A DNA stretch of 64,000 bases from DASXMT01 sp963803065 (GTDB lineage: Bacteria; Actinomycetota; Acidimicrobiia; Acidimicrobiales; RAAP-2), in NCBI GenBank assembly GCA_963803065.1, contig CAWDKW010000008.1:1-64000 (forward strand). Direction: 5' to 3'. Position numbers and translations under genes: made by a program. Shown here in pieces: positions 17,772-26,582 of the stretch. The notes beneath the pieces are model-generated. The model made no database searches. It was not told the DNA's origin and saw only the letters and a program-made list of their open reading frames with translations. Position 1 is the stretch's first letter; each line of letters opens with the position of its first letter.

Positions 17772-18094
17772 GTTTTCCGGGCCGCGCCTACGACTTGGTC
17801 CAACGCCGCGCCAACGACATGGCTAAGCCCATGGCCTAGACGTGGCTACGGTCACGCTCTGCTGCAGGACGTGACGCTGGATGGCCGGACGACCGCCCGC
17901 TCAGACAAGTCTGTCAGCTATGGGTGCGAGGGCCGACCCCGCCCTGGTCTCGGCGAAGAATCCCTGTCCCGGCGTCCAAGCGGCCATGCCTGCCCGATAC
18001 TCATGACCGTCGTTGTCGACTGGCAGGCGATTCTGCTGACAAAGTAGTCTCAGGCCCGAGGACCCACAGCAGGCGTCGACCGCGGAGGGGGGTT
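17772..18094. other. Intergenic region, 323 bp, with decayed 3'-end repeats
   Basis: Fragments resembling the end of the SDR gene (CATGGCTTAG) recur as ACATGGCTAAG and CATGGCCTAG up to 17840. GGCTTAG at 17764-17770 and CTAAGCC at 17822-17828 could pair. The rest (17850-18080) contains short AT-richer patches such as CAGCTATGG at 17914 and ACAAAGTAGT at 18040 that may hold the promoter of the VOC operon, but no convincing -35/-10 pair was seen. Confidence 0.4.
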
Positions 18095-19006
18095 ATGACT
18101 CTGAACATCGGCAAGATGTTCCATATCGTCCACATCTCCGAGGTGCTGGATCCCCTCGACGCCTGGTACGACGACGTGTTCGCGCCACGACGAGGCATCA
18201 TGGACAGCAACTACCTCCCTCGCGAGATGCGGGACGGGTCGTTGCTGGCCATCGGCGACGCGGTCATCGAGACGATGGCCCCCTCCGGTCGGCCCGGGTC
18301 CGAGGTCCTGCCGGTGGGCAAGTTCTTCGACCGGTTCGGCCGACACCTCCATTCGCTGGCGTGGTACACCGAGGACGTGGGAGCGGTCTGGGAGCGGCTG
18401 GTCGACAAGGGAATCCGCGTGATCCACCATGGGCCGGGCGAACGCCCCGACGAGGGCGATATCTACACGCACCCCAGGGACACCCTGACCCAGCTCGAGT
18501 TCTTCCAGCCGCCGGCGGAGACCGGTGGCCCCCCGGACCCGCGCTTCGACCCGACATGGCCGGAGCAGTGGGCGGCCTCCGACAATCCGCTGGGGATCGA
18601 CCGGCTGGCCTACGCCACGGTCGTGGGCCACGACATGGACCGGGCCACCTCGATCTTCGTCGACGTGCTCGGGGGGACGATCATCGACGAGGGCGCCTCC
18701 GCCCTCACCGGGACAGTGAGCGCCTTCGTGGCCGTCGGCTCCGAGACGGTGGTCGAGCTGGCCGTGCCCACCGATGCGAAGTCGCTGGCCGGGCGCGACC
18801 TGGCCGCGGTGGGGGAGTCCTGCCACGCGCTGGCCTTCCTGGTCGATGACCTCGGTCCGGTGGAGAGCCATCTCGGGGCCAAGGGCATCGCCATCGTCGC
18901 CCGGGACGACACCACGGTCCTGGCCGACCCGGCCGACACCTACGGTGCGCCGTTCCGCTTCACGACGCGGGCGGTGCCGGGCGACCCGAGGGATGGATTG
19001 GAGTGA
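18095..19006 (+). CDS. Two-domain VOC (glyoxalase/epimerase fold) protein
   Basis: Vicinal oxygen chelate protein, 303 aa, two tandem modules of about 150 residues. The first keeps probable metal ligands in positions like methylmalonyl-CoA epimerase: His in VHIS near 13, His in HLHSLAWY near 83, Glu in TQLEFFQ near 131. The second has lost most of them. It could be an epimerase, isomerase or extradiol-type enzyme; the sequence does not settle it. ATG at 18095 follows GCGGAGGGGGG. Its stop overlaps the next gene by four bases. Confidence 0.82.
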   Translation: MTLNIGKMFHIVHISEVLDPLDAWYDDVFAPRRGIMDSNYLPREMRDGSLLAIGDAVIETMAPSGRPGSEVLPVGKFFDRFGRHLHSLAWYTEDVGAVWERLVDKGIRVIHHGPGERPDEGDIYTHPRDTLTQLEFFQPPAETGGPPDPRFDPTWPEQWAASDNPLGIDRLAYATVVGHDMDRATSIFVDVLGGTIIDEGASALTGTVSAFVAVGSETVVELAVPTDAKSLAGRDLAAVGESCHALAFLVDDLGPVESHLGAKGIAIVARDDTTVLADPADTYGAPFRFTTRAVPGDPRDGLE

Positions 19007-19530
19007 GCGAGGACCAGGTGACCACGTACATCTCTCCGTCGATGGCCGCTGCCGTGGGAAGTGAGCTCAGCCGGCAGGTCTCCTACCCGATCGCCGAGTC
19101 CGACATCCGCAAGTGGGCGATCGCCGTCTACTACCCCGAGGAGCCGCCCCCGTTGTTCTGGGACGAGGGCTTCGCCGCCACCACCCCGCACGGGGGTCTG
19201 GTGGCCCCCGAGGACTTCAACCCGTTCGCGTGGATGGTGTCCGAGCGCGGAGGTGTCGAGGGCCCGGGCGACAACGACCCGCAGGCGACGGAGAAGAGAC
19301 TCGGGGTCGAGCCGCCGCCCGTCGCATACCAGCTCAACGGGGGCATCGCCGTCACCTATGGGGAACGGATGCGCCCGGGCGACATCATCACCTCGGTCTC
19401 CCGGCTCGGCGGGTACCGCGAGCGAACCGGGCGATTGGGGCTGATGCTCTTCACCACGACGGACACCGTATGGACGAACCAGCATGGCTCCATGGTCCGT
19501 CGGACGGAGGGGACGGTCATCCGCTACTGA
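19003..19530 (+). CDS. MaoC-like dehydratase N-terminal domain protein
   Basis: Hot-dog-fold protein of the MaoC/FAS1 dehydratase N-terminal type, 175 aa, without the active-site D-x(4)-H motif. Such subunits form heterodimers with a catalytic MaoC subunit (HadAB- or ChsH1/ChsH2-like), here probably the next gene. GTG start overlaps the VOC stop by four bases. LNGGIAVTYGERMRPGD near 110 is typical of the central hot-dog helix region. Confidence 0.82.
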   Translation: MSEDQVTTYISPSMAAAVGSELSRQVSYPIAESDIRKWAIAVYYPEEPPPLFWDEGFAATTPHGGLVAPEDFNPFAWMVSERGGVEGPGDNDPQATEKRLGVEPPPVAYQLNGGIAVTYGERMRPGDIITSVSRLGGYRERTGRLGLMLFTTTDTVWTNQHGSMVRRTEGTVIRY

Positions 19531-19553
19531 TGAGGAACGCACGAGGACGGGCC

Positions 19554-19577
19554 ATGGATTCGACGACCGATGCCTGA
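19554..19577 (+). other. Possible 7-codon leader ORF overlapping the MaoC start
   Basis: ATG at 19554, following CGAGGACGGG, reads MDSTTDA and stops at 19577, overlapping the MaoC ATG at 19570 in another frame. The MaoC ATG has no clear ribosome site, so re-initiation from this mini-ORF is possible. Confidence 0.25.
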
Positions 19578-20025
19578 GCACACCGAGCAGCAGGTACGGG
19601 GCCTGTCCGTGGGTGACGAGCTGCCCACCTTCGCGCGCACGACGGGGTTCGCCCATTGGAACCGGTACGCGGCGGTCAACGACGAGTTCGTCCCCATCCA
19701 CATGGACGACGGCGCCGGGCGTGATGCGGGCTATCCCACTGCCATCGGCATGGGCAACCTTCAATGGGCCTTCCTGCACACGGTCCTGCGGGAGTGGATG
19801 GGGGACGAGGGGCGGATCGAGCAGATCGCCTGTCAGTTCCGGTCGCCCAACGTGAAGGACCAGCGGGTCACCGCCAAAGGGCGCATCGAGTCGATCCGGG
19901 TCGAGGGTGATCGAGTCCTCGTCGAGCTGGCCGTGTGGACCGAGGCGGACGGGGGCGACCAGCTGGCCCCGGGAACTGCCACCGTATCGTTCCCAGCGCA
20001 CAGCTCACAGAGCACCGAGACCTGA
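19570..20025 (+). CDS. MaoC-family enoyl-CoA hydratase, catalytic subunit
   Basis: Hot-dog-fold (R)-specific hydratase, 151 aa. The hydratase-2 motif is present: YAAVNDEFVPIHMDD near 36-50, with the Asp/His catalytic pair. GYPTAIGMGNLQWAF follows. Partner of the preceding non-catalytic MaoC-like subunit. The product would be a 3-hydroxyacyl-CoA. The stop codon lies inside the first 8-bp repeat unit at 20022. Confidence 0.87.
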   Translation: MPEHTEQQVRGLSVGDELPTFARTTGFAHWNRYAAVNDEFVPIHMDDGAGRDAGYPTAIGMGNLQWAFLHTVLREWMGDEGRIEQIACQFRSPNVKDQRVTAKGRIESIRVEGDRVLVELAVWTEADGGDQLAPGTATVSFPAHSSQSTET

Positions 20026-20061
20026 TGTCCAGATGTCGGGCTGTCCTGATGTCCTGATGTC
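20022..20061 (+). repeat. Octamer tandem array, 5 x 8 bp
   Basis: Units CTGATGTC, CAGATGTC, GGGCTGTC, CTGATGTC, CTGATGTC follow each other without gap. The first contains the MaoC stop codon. The array ends 26 bases before the next start codon. Confidence 0.85.
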
Positions 20062-20087
20062 CACACACGCGATGAGAGGAGCAACCG

Positions 20088-20885
20088 ATGGATGAGTACC
20101 CGGTCCAGATCGGCAGCATGCTGTTCACCATGGTGGACCCCAACCCGGGGTTCGAGGTTGCCTACAACCGCTGGTACGAACGGGACCACTTCTATGCCGG
20201 ATGCATGATCGGCCCGTGGCTGTTCGCTGGGGGCCGGTGGGTGGCACCGCGGCCGCTGAAGGACCTGCGCTTCCCGGAGAAGAGCCCCTTCGCCGAGCCC
20301 GTCGATGCCGGCTCCTACCTCTCGACATACTGGATCCACAGGGACCACGTGGAGGAGCACCTCCAGTGGGCAGGGGAGCAGGTCGTGTGGCTGTACTCGA
20401 ACGGCCGCGGTTTCGATGAGCGAACCCACGCCCACACCAGCATCTACGACCTGGTCTCGGTCCGCTATGCCGACGAGGACGGGGTGCCCCTCGAGCTGTC
20501 GCTCGACCACCACTTCCCCGGCCTCGGGGTGCTCGTCACCGAGCCGGCCGAAGGCGTGAGCCGCGGAGACCACCTGGCCTGGCTGGAGTCCGAGGCCGTT
20601 CCCGGGTTGCTCGCCACCGGGACCATCGCCAACTGGTCGGCCTGGACCAAGCACCCGGCTCCGGCCGACCGTGAGACCCAGTCGCCGATGAAGCTGGGCA
20701 CGGACGGGGGCAGCGAGGATCGCCTCGTTCAGTTGGTGTTCGTGGAGGGCGACCCGGCCGCCGCCTGGCAGGGGTTCCGGGACTTCGGCCGGAGTGTCGA
20801 CGACGGAGGCGTGGCCAAGCTGACCTTCGCCGCCCCGTTCTTCGGCACCAACGTGGGGACAGACGACTACACCGATCAGCTCTGA
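20088..20885 (+). CDS. Unknown protein, possibly tandem alpha-beta-barrel domains
   Basis: Not recognised with confidence, 265 aa, no signal peptide or membrane helix. The first half (VAYNRWYERDHFYAG near 22-36) looks like a dimeric alpha-beta barrel (EthD-like) segment, and the second half (SRGDHLAWLESEAVPGLL near 157) may be a second copy. ATG at 20088 has GAGAGGA at good spacing. Last gene of the VOC-MaoC-MaoC operon, so probably part of the same degradative step. Confidence 0.75.
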   Translation: MDEYPVQIGSMLFTMVDPNPGFEVAYNRWYERDHFYAGCMIGPWLFAGGRWVAPRPLKDLRFPEKSPFAEPVDAGSYLSTYWIHRDHVEEHLQWAGEQVVWLYSNGRGFDERTHAHTSIYDLVSVRYADEDGVPLELSLDHHFPGLGVLVTEPAEGVSRGDHLAWLESEAVPGLLATGTIANWSAWTKHPAPADRETQSPMKLGTDGGSEDRLVQLVFVEGDPAAAWQGFRDFGRSVDDGGVAKLTFAAPFFGTNVGTDDYTDQL

Positions 20886-20946
20886 GACGCCGGATCCGCT
20901 CTGAACACGAAGCAGTCGATTGGTCTGTTGGAGCTTCCGATATTAA

Positions 20947-21022
20947 TTTTGCCCGCGTTTCGGCGAAAGTAGCAAGAGCAGCGTTTGTTCGGCATCCTCA
21001 ATTCGCCCAAACGCGGGCAAAA
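20947..21022. terminator. Long inverted repeat between convergent genes
   Basis: Arms 20947-20967 and 21002-21022 are complementary over 21 positions with a single C/C mismatch; the outer 14 are perfect (TTTTGCCCGCGTTT / AAACGCGGGCAAAA). The loop is 34 bases. The surrounding sequence is clearly less G+C-rich than its neighbours. It probably acts as a bidirectional terminator, but its length and terminal-inverted-repeat look also suit a small mobile element remnant. Confidence 0.6.
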
Positions 21023-21094
21023 CCGGAACAGCCGGGAGCACTCCGCCCCAGATGCCCCGACGGAGGCCGCCGACGGTAGCCACGCCGTCAGGCG

Positions 21095-22291
21095 TCAGGC
21101 GTCGACGGTCAACCCCATCAACGAGAACATGTTGCCGCCCATGACCTTGCGGAGCTCATCGTGGGGGAGCCCCTCGAGCTCGTCGACGTAGGTGATCGGG
21201 TCCGACATGCCTTCGGCATGGGGGAAGTCGGATCCGAACAGCACATGGTCGGCACCCAGCAGCTCCACCAGCCCGACCGGGTTCTCCTCGTGGAAGGGGT
21301 GGACGTAGAGATCGCGCTTGAAGGCCACGATCGGGTCTTCGGGGAAGGCCTGAGGCACCTTGTTGTACGTGTCGGCCAGCTCGTGGAGCAGGGGACGGAC
21401 CCAACCGCTCCCGTTCTCGATGAGCGCGATCCTGAGCCCGGCGTTCCGGGTCAGCGCGCCGTGGCAGATCAGGGCGGTGACTGCGTCCTTGATGGCCCGG
21501 TCGTGGGTGGCCACCATCGAGAACGCCTGCGGCTTTCCGAAGGCCAGCATCTCGCCGCTGGTGCCCTCCCACTCGTTGGCGTACCGGTTGTAGCCGCTGT
21601 CGGAAGCGTGCATGGTCACCAGCACGCCGAGCTCGAGCACCCGCTGCCAGAACGGGTCGAACTCCTCGAGGCCGAACGACCGCGGACCGCGGAAGCCGGG
21701 GACCGGCGCCGGACGGATCAAGATGGCCCTGGCGCCGCGCTCGACGACCCACTCGAGCTCGGCGATGGCCTTCTCCACCACCGGGAGGGTGATCACCGGC
21801 ACCGGGAAGATCCGGTTCTCGTAGTTGAAGGTCCAGTGCTCGTGCATCCACTGGTTCAGGGCGTGGATCACTGCGTGGGTGAGGTCGGGATCGTCCCTCA
21901 TGCGCTCCTCGACCAGGCTGGCCAGGGTGGGAAACATGGTGGCGCACTGGATGCCTTGCTCGTCCAGAAGCGCGAGCCGGGCCGCCGGGTCCCGGAAGGC
22001 AGCCGGTGCGTCGATGCCCCGGCCCAGGATCTCCCGGTGGGACTTGCCCTCGGGGTTTCCGTGCTTGAAGTACTCCTCCTGAGCCCCGGGGGCGGCGACC
22101 CGCTCGAAGGTGGGGTTGGGGATGTAGTCGCTGATCTGGCCGCGCACCACGATCTTGGTCCGGCCATGGACGTCGACGTAGTCGATGGCGTGCTTGTACC
22201 CGTCGGGCAGGAACTTGGTCAGCGCGTCCTTGGTCTCGTACATGTGGTTGTCGGCATCGAATACCGGGAAGTCGAGGTCACGTGAGGGCAT
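21095..22291 (-). CDS. Amidohydrolase family 2 (ACMSD-like) protein
   Basis: Metal-dependent TIM-barrel hydrolase/decarboxylase of the amidohydro_2 family, 398 aa. Landmarks: FDADNHMYE at the N-terminus, VTMHASDSGYN near 230, ICHGALTRN near 270, and the C-terminal FGSDFPHAEG with the metal/catalytic Asp. ATG at 22291 is preceded by AGGAGAAC. Relatives decarboxylate or hydrolyse ring-cleavage-type acids. Three further paralogues occur at 25036 (frameshifted), 35658 and 62139. Confidence 0.87.
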   Translation of the reverse strand: MPSRDLDFPVFDADNHMYETKDALTKFLPDGYKHAIDYVDVHGRTKIVVRGQISDYIPNPTFERVAAPGAQEEYFKHGNPEGKSHREILGRGIDAPAAFRDPAARLALLDEQGIQCATMFPTLASLVEERMRDDPDLTHAVIHALNQWMHEHWTFNYENRIFPVPVITLPVVEKAIAELEWVVERGARAILIRPAPVPGFRGPRSFGLEEFDPFWQRVLELGVLVTMHASDSGYNRYANEWEGTSGEMLAFGKPQAFSMVATHDRAIKDAVTALICHGALTRNAGLRIALIENGSGWVRPLLHELADTYNKVPQAFPEDPIVAFKRDLYVHPFHEENPVGLVELLGADHVLFGSDFPHAEGMSDPITYVDELEGLPHDELRKVMGGNMFSLMGLTVDA

Positions 22292-22403
22292 GTGTTCTCC
22301 TAGTCAGGGCACCACATCGGTGCGGCTCGGTGACGCGGGCTGTGGCCCGCTTGGGCTGGCGCACTCGGCACCCACTGCGCCCCTCGACAAACCACTGCGC
22401 CCC

Positions 22404-22431
22404 TTGGCACCTCTGCGCGTAACATGATAAT
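22404..22431 (+). promoter_or_regulatory. Candidate sigma70-type promoter for the cupin gene
   Basis: TTGGCA (22404-22409), 16-base spacer, GATAAT (22426-22431), about 80 bases before the cupin start in an AT-richer stretch of the divergent gap. Confidence 0.45.
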
Positions 22432-22514
22432 AGTGTCTCGTCCGAGAAATCAACTTGGACCAGGACCGAGGCCCGATCGCGGCGAGCGATGCCGGGACCG
22501 AACGGAGGGGATCG

Positions 22515-22943
22515 ATGGCTGAACTGGTGTTCCGTCACCTGGACGACGTCCCGTGGCAGGAGGTGCGGGCCCAGATGCACGGCGACCGCCGTGTCGCTGT
22601 CCGGCTGAAGTTCATGGAGATGGCCGACACCCGCTCGGTCATCTACACCGAGTACGACCCCGGTCTGGTCCTCGAGGAGCACGGCCACAGCAGCGACCAC
22701 GTGATCTTCGTGACCAAGGGGTCGCTGCGCATCGGCGACGTCGAGTGCGCGCCGGGGATGATGGTCCTCCTCGAGCACGGGGCCAGCTTCGGGCCCCTGG
22801 TCACCGGGCCCGACGGCGCCCAGCTCATCGAGTTCTACACCGGTGACATCACCCCGGTCCCCACTGACCCGGAGGCCTACGAACAGCTGTTGGCCAGCCA
22901 GGGCATCGTCCGGGTTCCCTCGGACCTCGAACGCGGTACGTGA
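22515..22943 (+). CDS. Cupin-domain protein
   Basis: Single-domain cupin, 142 aa. The metal motif is EEHGHSSDHVIFV near 57-69, followed by KGSLRIGD and the second motif around MMVLLEHGASFGP. ATG at 22515 follows GGAGGGG. Function open: a small dioxygenase, isomerase or sensor. The last codons are duplicated downstream (see 22913-23001). Confidence 0.8.
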   Translation: MAELVFRHLDDVPWQEVRAQMHGDRRVAVRLKFMEMADTRSVIYTEYDPGLVLEEHGHSSDHVIFVTKGSLRIGDVECAPGMMVLLEHGASFGPLVTGPDGAQLIEFYTGDITPVPTDPEAYEQLLASQGIVRVPSDLERGT

Positions 22944-23001
22944 TCCGGCCAGGTCAGGTTTCCCTCGGACCTCGAACGCGATACGTGATCCGGCCAGGTC
23001 A
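22913..23001 (+). repeat. 44/45-bp tandem duplication of the cupin 3' end
   Basis: 22913-22956 and 22957-23001 are nearly identical: the second copy has one extra T and a G-to-A change. The first copy contains the last codons and stop of the cupin gene, so the duplication left a spare 3' end downstream. Confidence 0.85.
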
Positions 23002-23192
23002 GGTTCACCCGGCACTCGAAGGCATGATCCGGCGGCTCCGACCGTGGTCGTGACGGCCAAACGGTCGGTAGACTCGATTGTCAGCTACTGGTAGCCTGGG
23101 GTGCACCGTCAATTCCCAGGGGTCTCGAGGGGGACGACATCGATGAGCGGAATCCGTCTTCTCCCCTCGAACCGATGCGACTCGGAGGTGTG

Positions 23193-24905
23193 ATGCTCGA
23201 CTACCTGATCAAGGGCGGAACGATCGTCGACGGCACCGGCTCTGCTCCCCGGCCGGGCGATGTCGGCATCCGGGGAGACCGGATCGTGGCCGTCGGCAAG
23301 GTGGACGAGCCGGCCAAGGAGACCGTCGCCGCCGACGGCCAACTGGTCACGCCCGGGTTCGTCGACCCGCACACCCATTACGACGCCCAGCTCTATTGGG
23401 ACGGGTACGCCACCCCGTCGAGCAATCACGGTGTGACCTCGGTGATCGGCGGGAACTGCGGGTTCACCCTCGCCCCGCTGAAGGCGGCTGATGCCGATTA
23501 CACCCGGCGGATGATGGCGAAGGTGGAGGGCATGCCCCTCCAGGCGCTCGAGAACGGCGTCGACTGGAAGTGGGAGACCTTCGGCCAGTACCTCGACGGG
23601 CTCGAGGGCCGCATCGGTGTCAATGCCGGCTTCCTGGTCGGGCACTGCGCCCTGCGCCGCTACGTGCTGGGCACCGACGCCGGGGAGCGCCAGGCGACTG
23701 CCGACGAGGTGTCCGCCATGGTGTCGCTCCTGAACCAGTCCCTCGAGGCGGGAGGACTGGGCCTGTCCACCAGCCGCTCGTCCACCCACAACGACGGCGA
23801 CAACCGGCCCGTGCCCAGCCGGGCCGCCTCCGAGGAGGAGGTCCTCACCTTGTGCGGCGCGGTCGGCCGTCACCCAGGCACCACGCTGGAGGCCATCGTC
23901 GAGGGTTGCCTCCGGGGGTTCTCCGACGACGAGATCGAGCTGATGGCGGCGATGAGCGCCGAGGCCAACCGGCCACTGAACTGGAACGTGCTGTCCGTGC
24001 AGGCCTCGGACACCGATCGGATCGACCAGCAGCTACGGCCCTCGGCCCGGGCCCGAGAGGTCGGGGGACGGGTCGTCGCCCTGACCATGCCCATCTTTGC
24101 CGACAACAACATGAGCCTCGGTACATTCTGCGCCCTCTGGCTCATCCCCGGCTGGCACGACGTGCTGTCCCTGCCCATTCCCGAGAAGACGCAGCAGCTG
24201 CGCGACCCCGCCGTGCGCGCCGCAATGGTGGCCAAGGCCAAGGGCACGGTCTTCGAGCAGCTGGCCGATTTCTCCAACTACCGCATCGGTGACACCGTCG
24301 CGCCGGAGAACCGGCGGTACGAGGGGCGGTTGATCACGGACATCGCCAAGGAGCTGGGTGTCGACCCGGCCGATGCCCTGGTCGACATCACCGCCGCGGA
24401 CGAGTTCAAGACGGTGCTGTGGCCTCTGCCCACCACCGACACGGATGAGGACTGGGCCGTACGCCGCGACTTGTGGGCGCGTCGGGACGTGATGCTGGGC
24501 GGGTCCGACGCCGGTGCCCACCTCGACCGCATGCTCGGGTCGCCATACCCGACCCGGTTCCTGGGTGACACGCTGCGGGGCCGCAGGTTGGTCCCGCTGG
24601 AACGGGCCGTCCAGCTCATGACCGACGTGCCCGCCCGCCTGTTCGGCCTGCGGGACCGGGGCCGCCTCGAGGTGGGAGGGTTCGCCGACGTGGGCGTCTT
24701 CGACCCCGCTACGGTCGACAGCGGCCCGGCCCGGCGGGTCTACGACCTGCCCGGGGACAGCCTGCGACTGACGTCGCAATCGATCGGGGTCTCCCGGGTG
24801 TTCGTGAACGGGGTCCCGACCATCGAGCAGGGGGAATCGACCGGGGCGCTGGGTGGGACCGTACTGCGGTCGGGCCGGAACACCGACACGGTCGCCACCC
24901 ACTGA
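23193..24905 (+). CDS. N-acyl-D-amino-acid deacylase-like amidohydrolase
   Basis: Amidohydrolase-superfamily enzyme, 570 aa, longer than the usual 480-500. Metal-site motifs: GFVDPHTHYD (HxH) near 54-63, VIGGNCGF with the bridging Cys near 86, and GGSDAGAHLDRM near 438. Starts LDYLIKGGTIVDGTG, the small N-terminal beta domain. ATG at 23193 follows GGAGGTGTG. It may hydrolyse an amide, lactam or dihydropyrimidine-like bond; the substrate is unproven. Confidence 0.87.
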   Translation: MLDYLIKGGTIVDGTGSAPRPGDVGIRGDRIVAVGKVDEPAKETVAADGQLVTPGFVDPHTHYDAQLYWDGYATPSSNHGVTSVIGGNCGFTLAPLKAADADYTRRMMAKVEGMPLQALENGVDWKWETFGQYLDGLEGRIGVNAGFLVGHCALRRYVLGTDAGERQATADEVSAMVSLLNQSLEAGGLGLSTSRSSTHNDGDNRPVPSRAASEEEVLTLCGAVGRHPGTTLEAIVEGCLRGFSDDEIELMAAMSAEANRPLNWNVLSVQASDTDRIDQQLRPSARAREVGGRVVALTMPIFADNNMSLGTFCALWLIPGWHDVLSLPIPEKTQQLRDPAVRAAMVAKAKGTVFEQLADFSNYRIGDTVAPENRRYEGRLITDIAKELGVDPADALVDITAADEFKTVLWPLPTTDTDEDWAVRRDLWARRDVMLGGSDAGAHLDRMLGSPYPTRFLGDTLRGRRLVPLERAVQLMTDVPARLFGLRDRGRLEVGGFADVGVFDPATVDSGPARRVYDLPGDSLRLTSQSIGVSRVFVNGVPTIEQGESTGALGGTVLRSGRNTDTVATH

Positions 24906-24909
24906 ACAA

Positions 24910-24980
24910 TGCGGGCAACATATATGTGGGCACCATGGATGCGGGATATGTGCGGGCACCACGCCTGTGGGCAACATAGA
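24910..24980 (+). repeat. 15-bp-period tandem array before the amidohydrolase
   Basis: Units near TGYGGGCAMCATRKA start at 24910, 24925, 24940 (shortened to 11 bases), 24951 and 24966. The array sits 5 to 75 bases after one gene and ends 55 bases before the next start. It shares GGGCAAC with the 15-bp array at 162. Confidence 0.75.
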
Positions 24981-25035
24981 GGGAAACGAGACGACGGAAC
25001 TGGGGCCTCGAGAGAGGCACACGGGAGGACAGACC

Positions 25036-26254
25036 ATGACTGAAGTACCACGGATCATCTCGGTCGACGACCACGTCGTCGAGCCCCCGGACCTGTGGTC
25101 CTCGCGGCTGCCGGCCAAGTACCAGGACCGTGGCCCGCGCATCAAGCGCCAGCGCGTCACGCTGGGTGGGTCGACCACCGGCGGGGGCACCATGAGCTGG
25201 GTCGAGGACAAGCAACGGCACGTGGTCGGACGTCTGGTACTACGACGACCTGGTGTCCCCGCTGATGATGCTGTCTGCCGCCGTCGGTTTCGACGAGGTC
25301 GGGTTCAACCTGACCACGTTCGACGAGATCCGCAAGGGCACCTGGGACAAGCACGAGCGGTTGGCCGACATGGCCGCCAACCACGTCGACGCGGCCATCT
25401 GCTTCCCCAACACCCTGCCCCGTTTCTGCGGCCAGACCTTCTACGAGCGCGAGGACAAGGACCTCGGTCTCTTGTGCGTCAAGGCCTACAACGACTGGAT
25501 GATCGACGAGTGGTCGGCCGGGGAGGGCAAGGGCAAGCTGATCCCGCTGACCATGATCCCGCTGTGGGACGCCGACCTGGCCGCGGAGGAGGTCCGCCGC
25601 TGTGCGGCCAAGGGCAGCTTCGCCGTGACCTTCCCCGAGAACCCCCACCCGTTGGGCCTCCCTTCCATCCACGACAAGAACGAGTTCTGGAAGCCCTTCT
25701 TCGAGGCCTGCGAGGAGACGGGCACGGTGGTGTGCATGCACATCGGCTCATCGTCCAAGATGCCGAGCACCTCGCCGGATGCCCCGTTCATCATCAGCTC
25801 CACGCTGACCTTCCAGAACGCCATGGGCTCGCTGTGCGACTACCTGTTCTCGGGCACCCTGGCCAAGTATCCCAAGCTGACCATCGCCTATTCCGAGGGC
25901 CAGGTGGGTTGGATGCCCTACATCCTCGAGCGGGCCGACAAGCTGTGGGAGGAGCGGAGCGACAACAGCTTCGGCACTTGGCTTCCCGAGCCGCCGTCGA
26001 GCTACATCGCCGGCCGCGTCTACGGCTGCATCTTCGACGACGCCACGGGGCTGCGGAACCGGGACGTCATCGGGATGGACCAGATCTGCTTCGAGACCGA
26101 CTACCCCCACGCCGACTCGACGTTTCCGGTCTCCAAGGAGGTCCTCACCAAGATCTGCGCCGAGGCCGAGCTGAACGACGACGAGATCTACAAGCTCACC
26201 CGGGGCAACGCCATCAAAGCCTTCGGGCTCGAGCGATTCGGCATCACCAGCTGA
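25036..26254 (+). pseudogene. Amidohydrolase family 2 gene with a +1 frameshift
   Basis: The N-terminus (VDDHVVEPPDLW) reads in one frame from the ATG at 25036. The rest (SDVWYYDDLVSPLMM to the stop at 26254) reads in the next frame. Removing one C near 25213 joins ...VEDK to NGTWSDVWYYDDL and restores a protein of about 405 aa with MHIGSSSK and ETDYPHADS motifs. It may be a real inactivating mutation or a sequencing/assembly error. The downstream part alone could start at GTG 25253, but it would lack the metal-site N-terminus. Confidence 0.85.
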
Positions 26255-26582
26255 GTTCGGATTCACCGAGCGGCGCCTTCGGCGGAGGTTCGACTGGCGG
26301 TCGCTCCGAGCTCGCCATCTGCCGACAGACTGACCAAGCGGAGATTTCCGCCGATCTTCTTCGCCGTCCGAGTGGCTGACGGCTCCGGTCCGCCGCCGAC
26401 GGGGACCTCGTAAGCCGGCGCAAAGAGGGGGGTTAGCCCCAGTCGGGAACGCCTGGTAGCGGCATTCTCAACGGCATCGACTTTCCGTACCGTGAAGGCA
26501 TGATCGTCGGTCTCACCGAATTGGCCCACCCTCGTGCCGGGAACCCGGTGCTCGCTCGGCTTGACCCATGATGGAGGTCAAG
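26255..26582. other. Intergenic region, 328 bp
   Basis: Lies between the frameshifted amidohydrolase and the histidine kinase gene. It should hold the kinase promoter, but I found no good -35/-10 pair, palindrome or coding segment. Confidence 0.5.

Noticed and set aside
18095..19006. Extradiol ring-cleavage dioxygenase
   Set aside because: The second VOC module lacks the His/Glu ligands used by type I extradiol enzymes; only the first module has an epimerase-like set.
20886..21094. Insertion sequence at the AT-richer island
   Set aside because: There is no transposase frame or clear target duplication; only the inverted repeat is supported.
25190..25260. Programmed frameshift in the amidohydrolase gene
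   Set aside because: There is no slippery heptamer or following stem-loop pattern at the shift, and its paralogues are in one frame; mutation or sequencing error is simpler.
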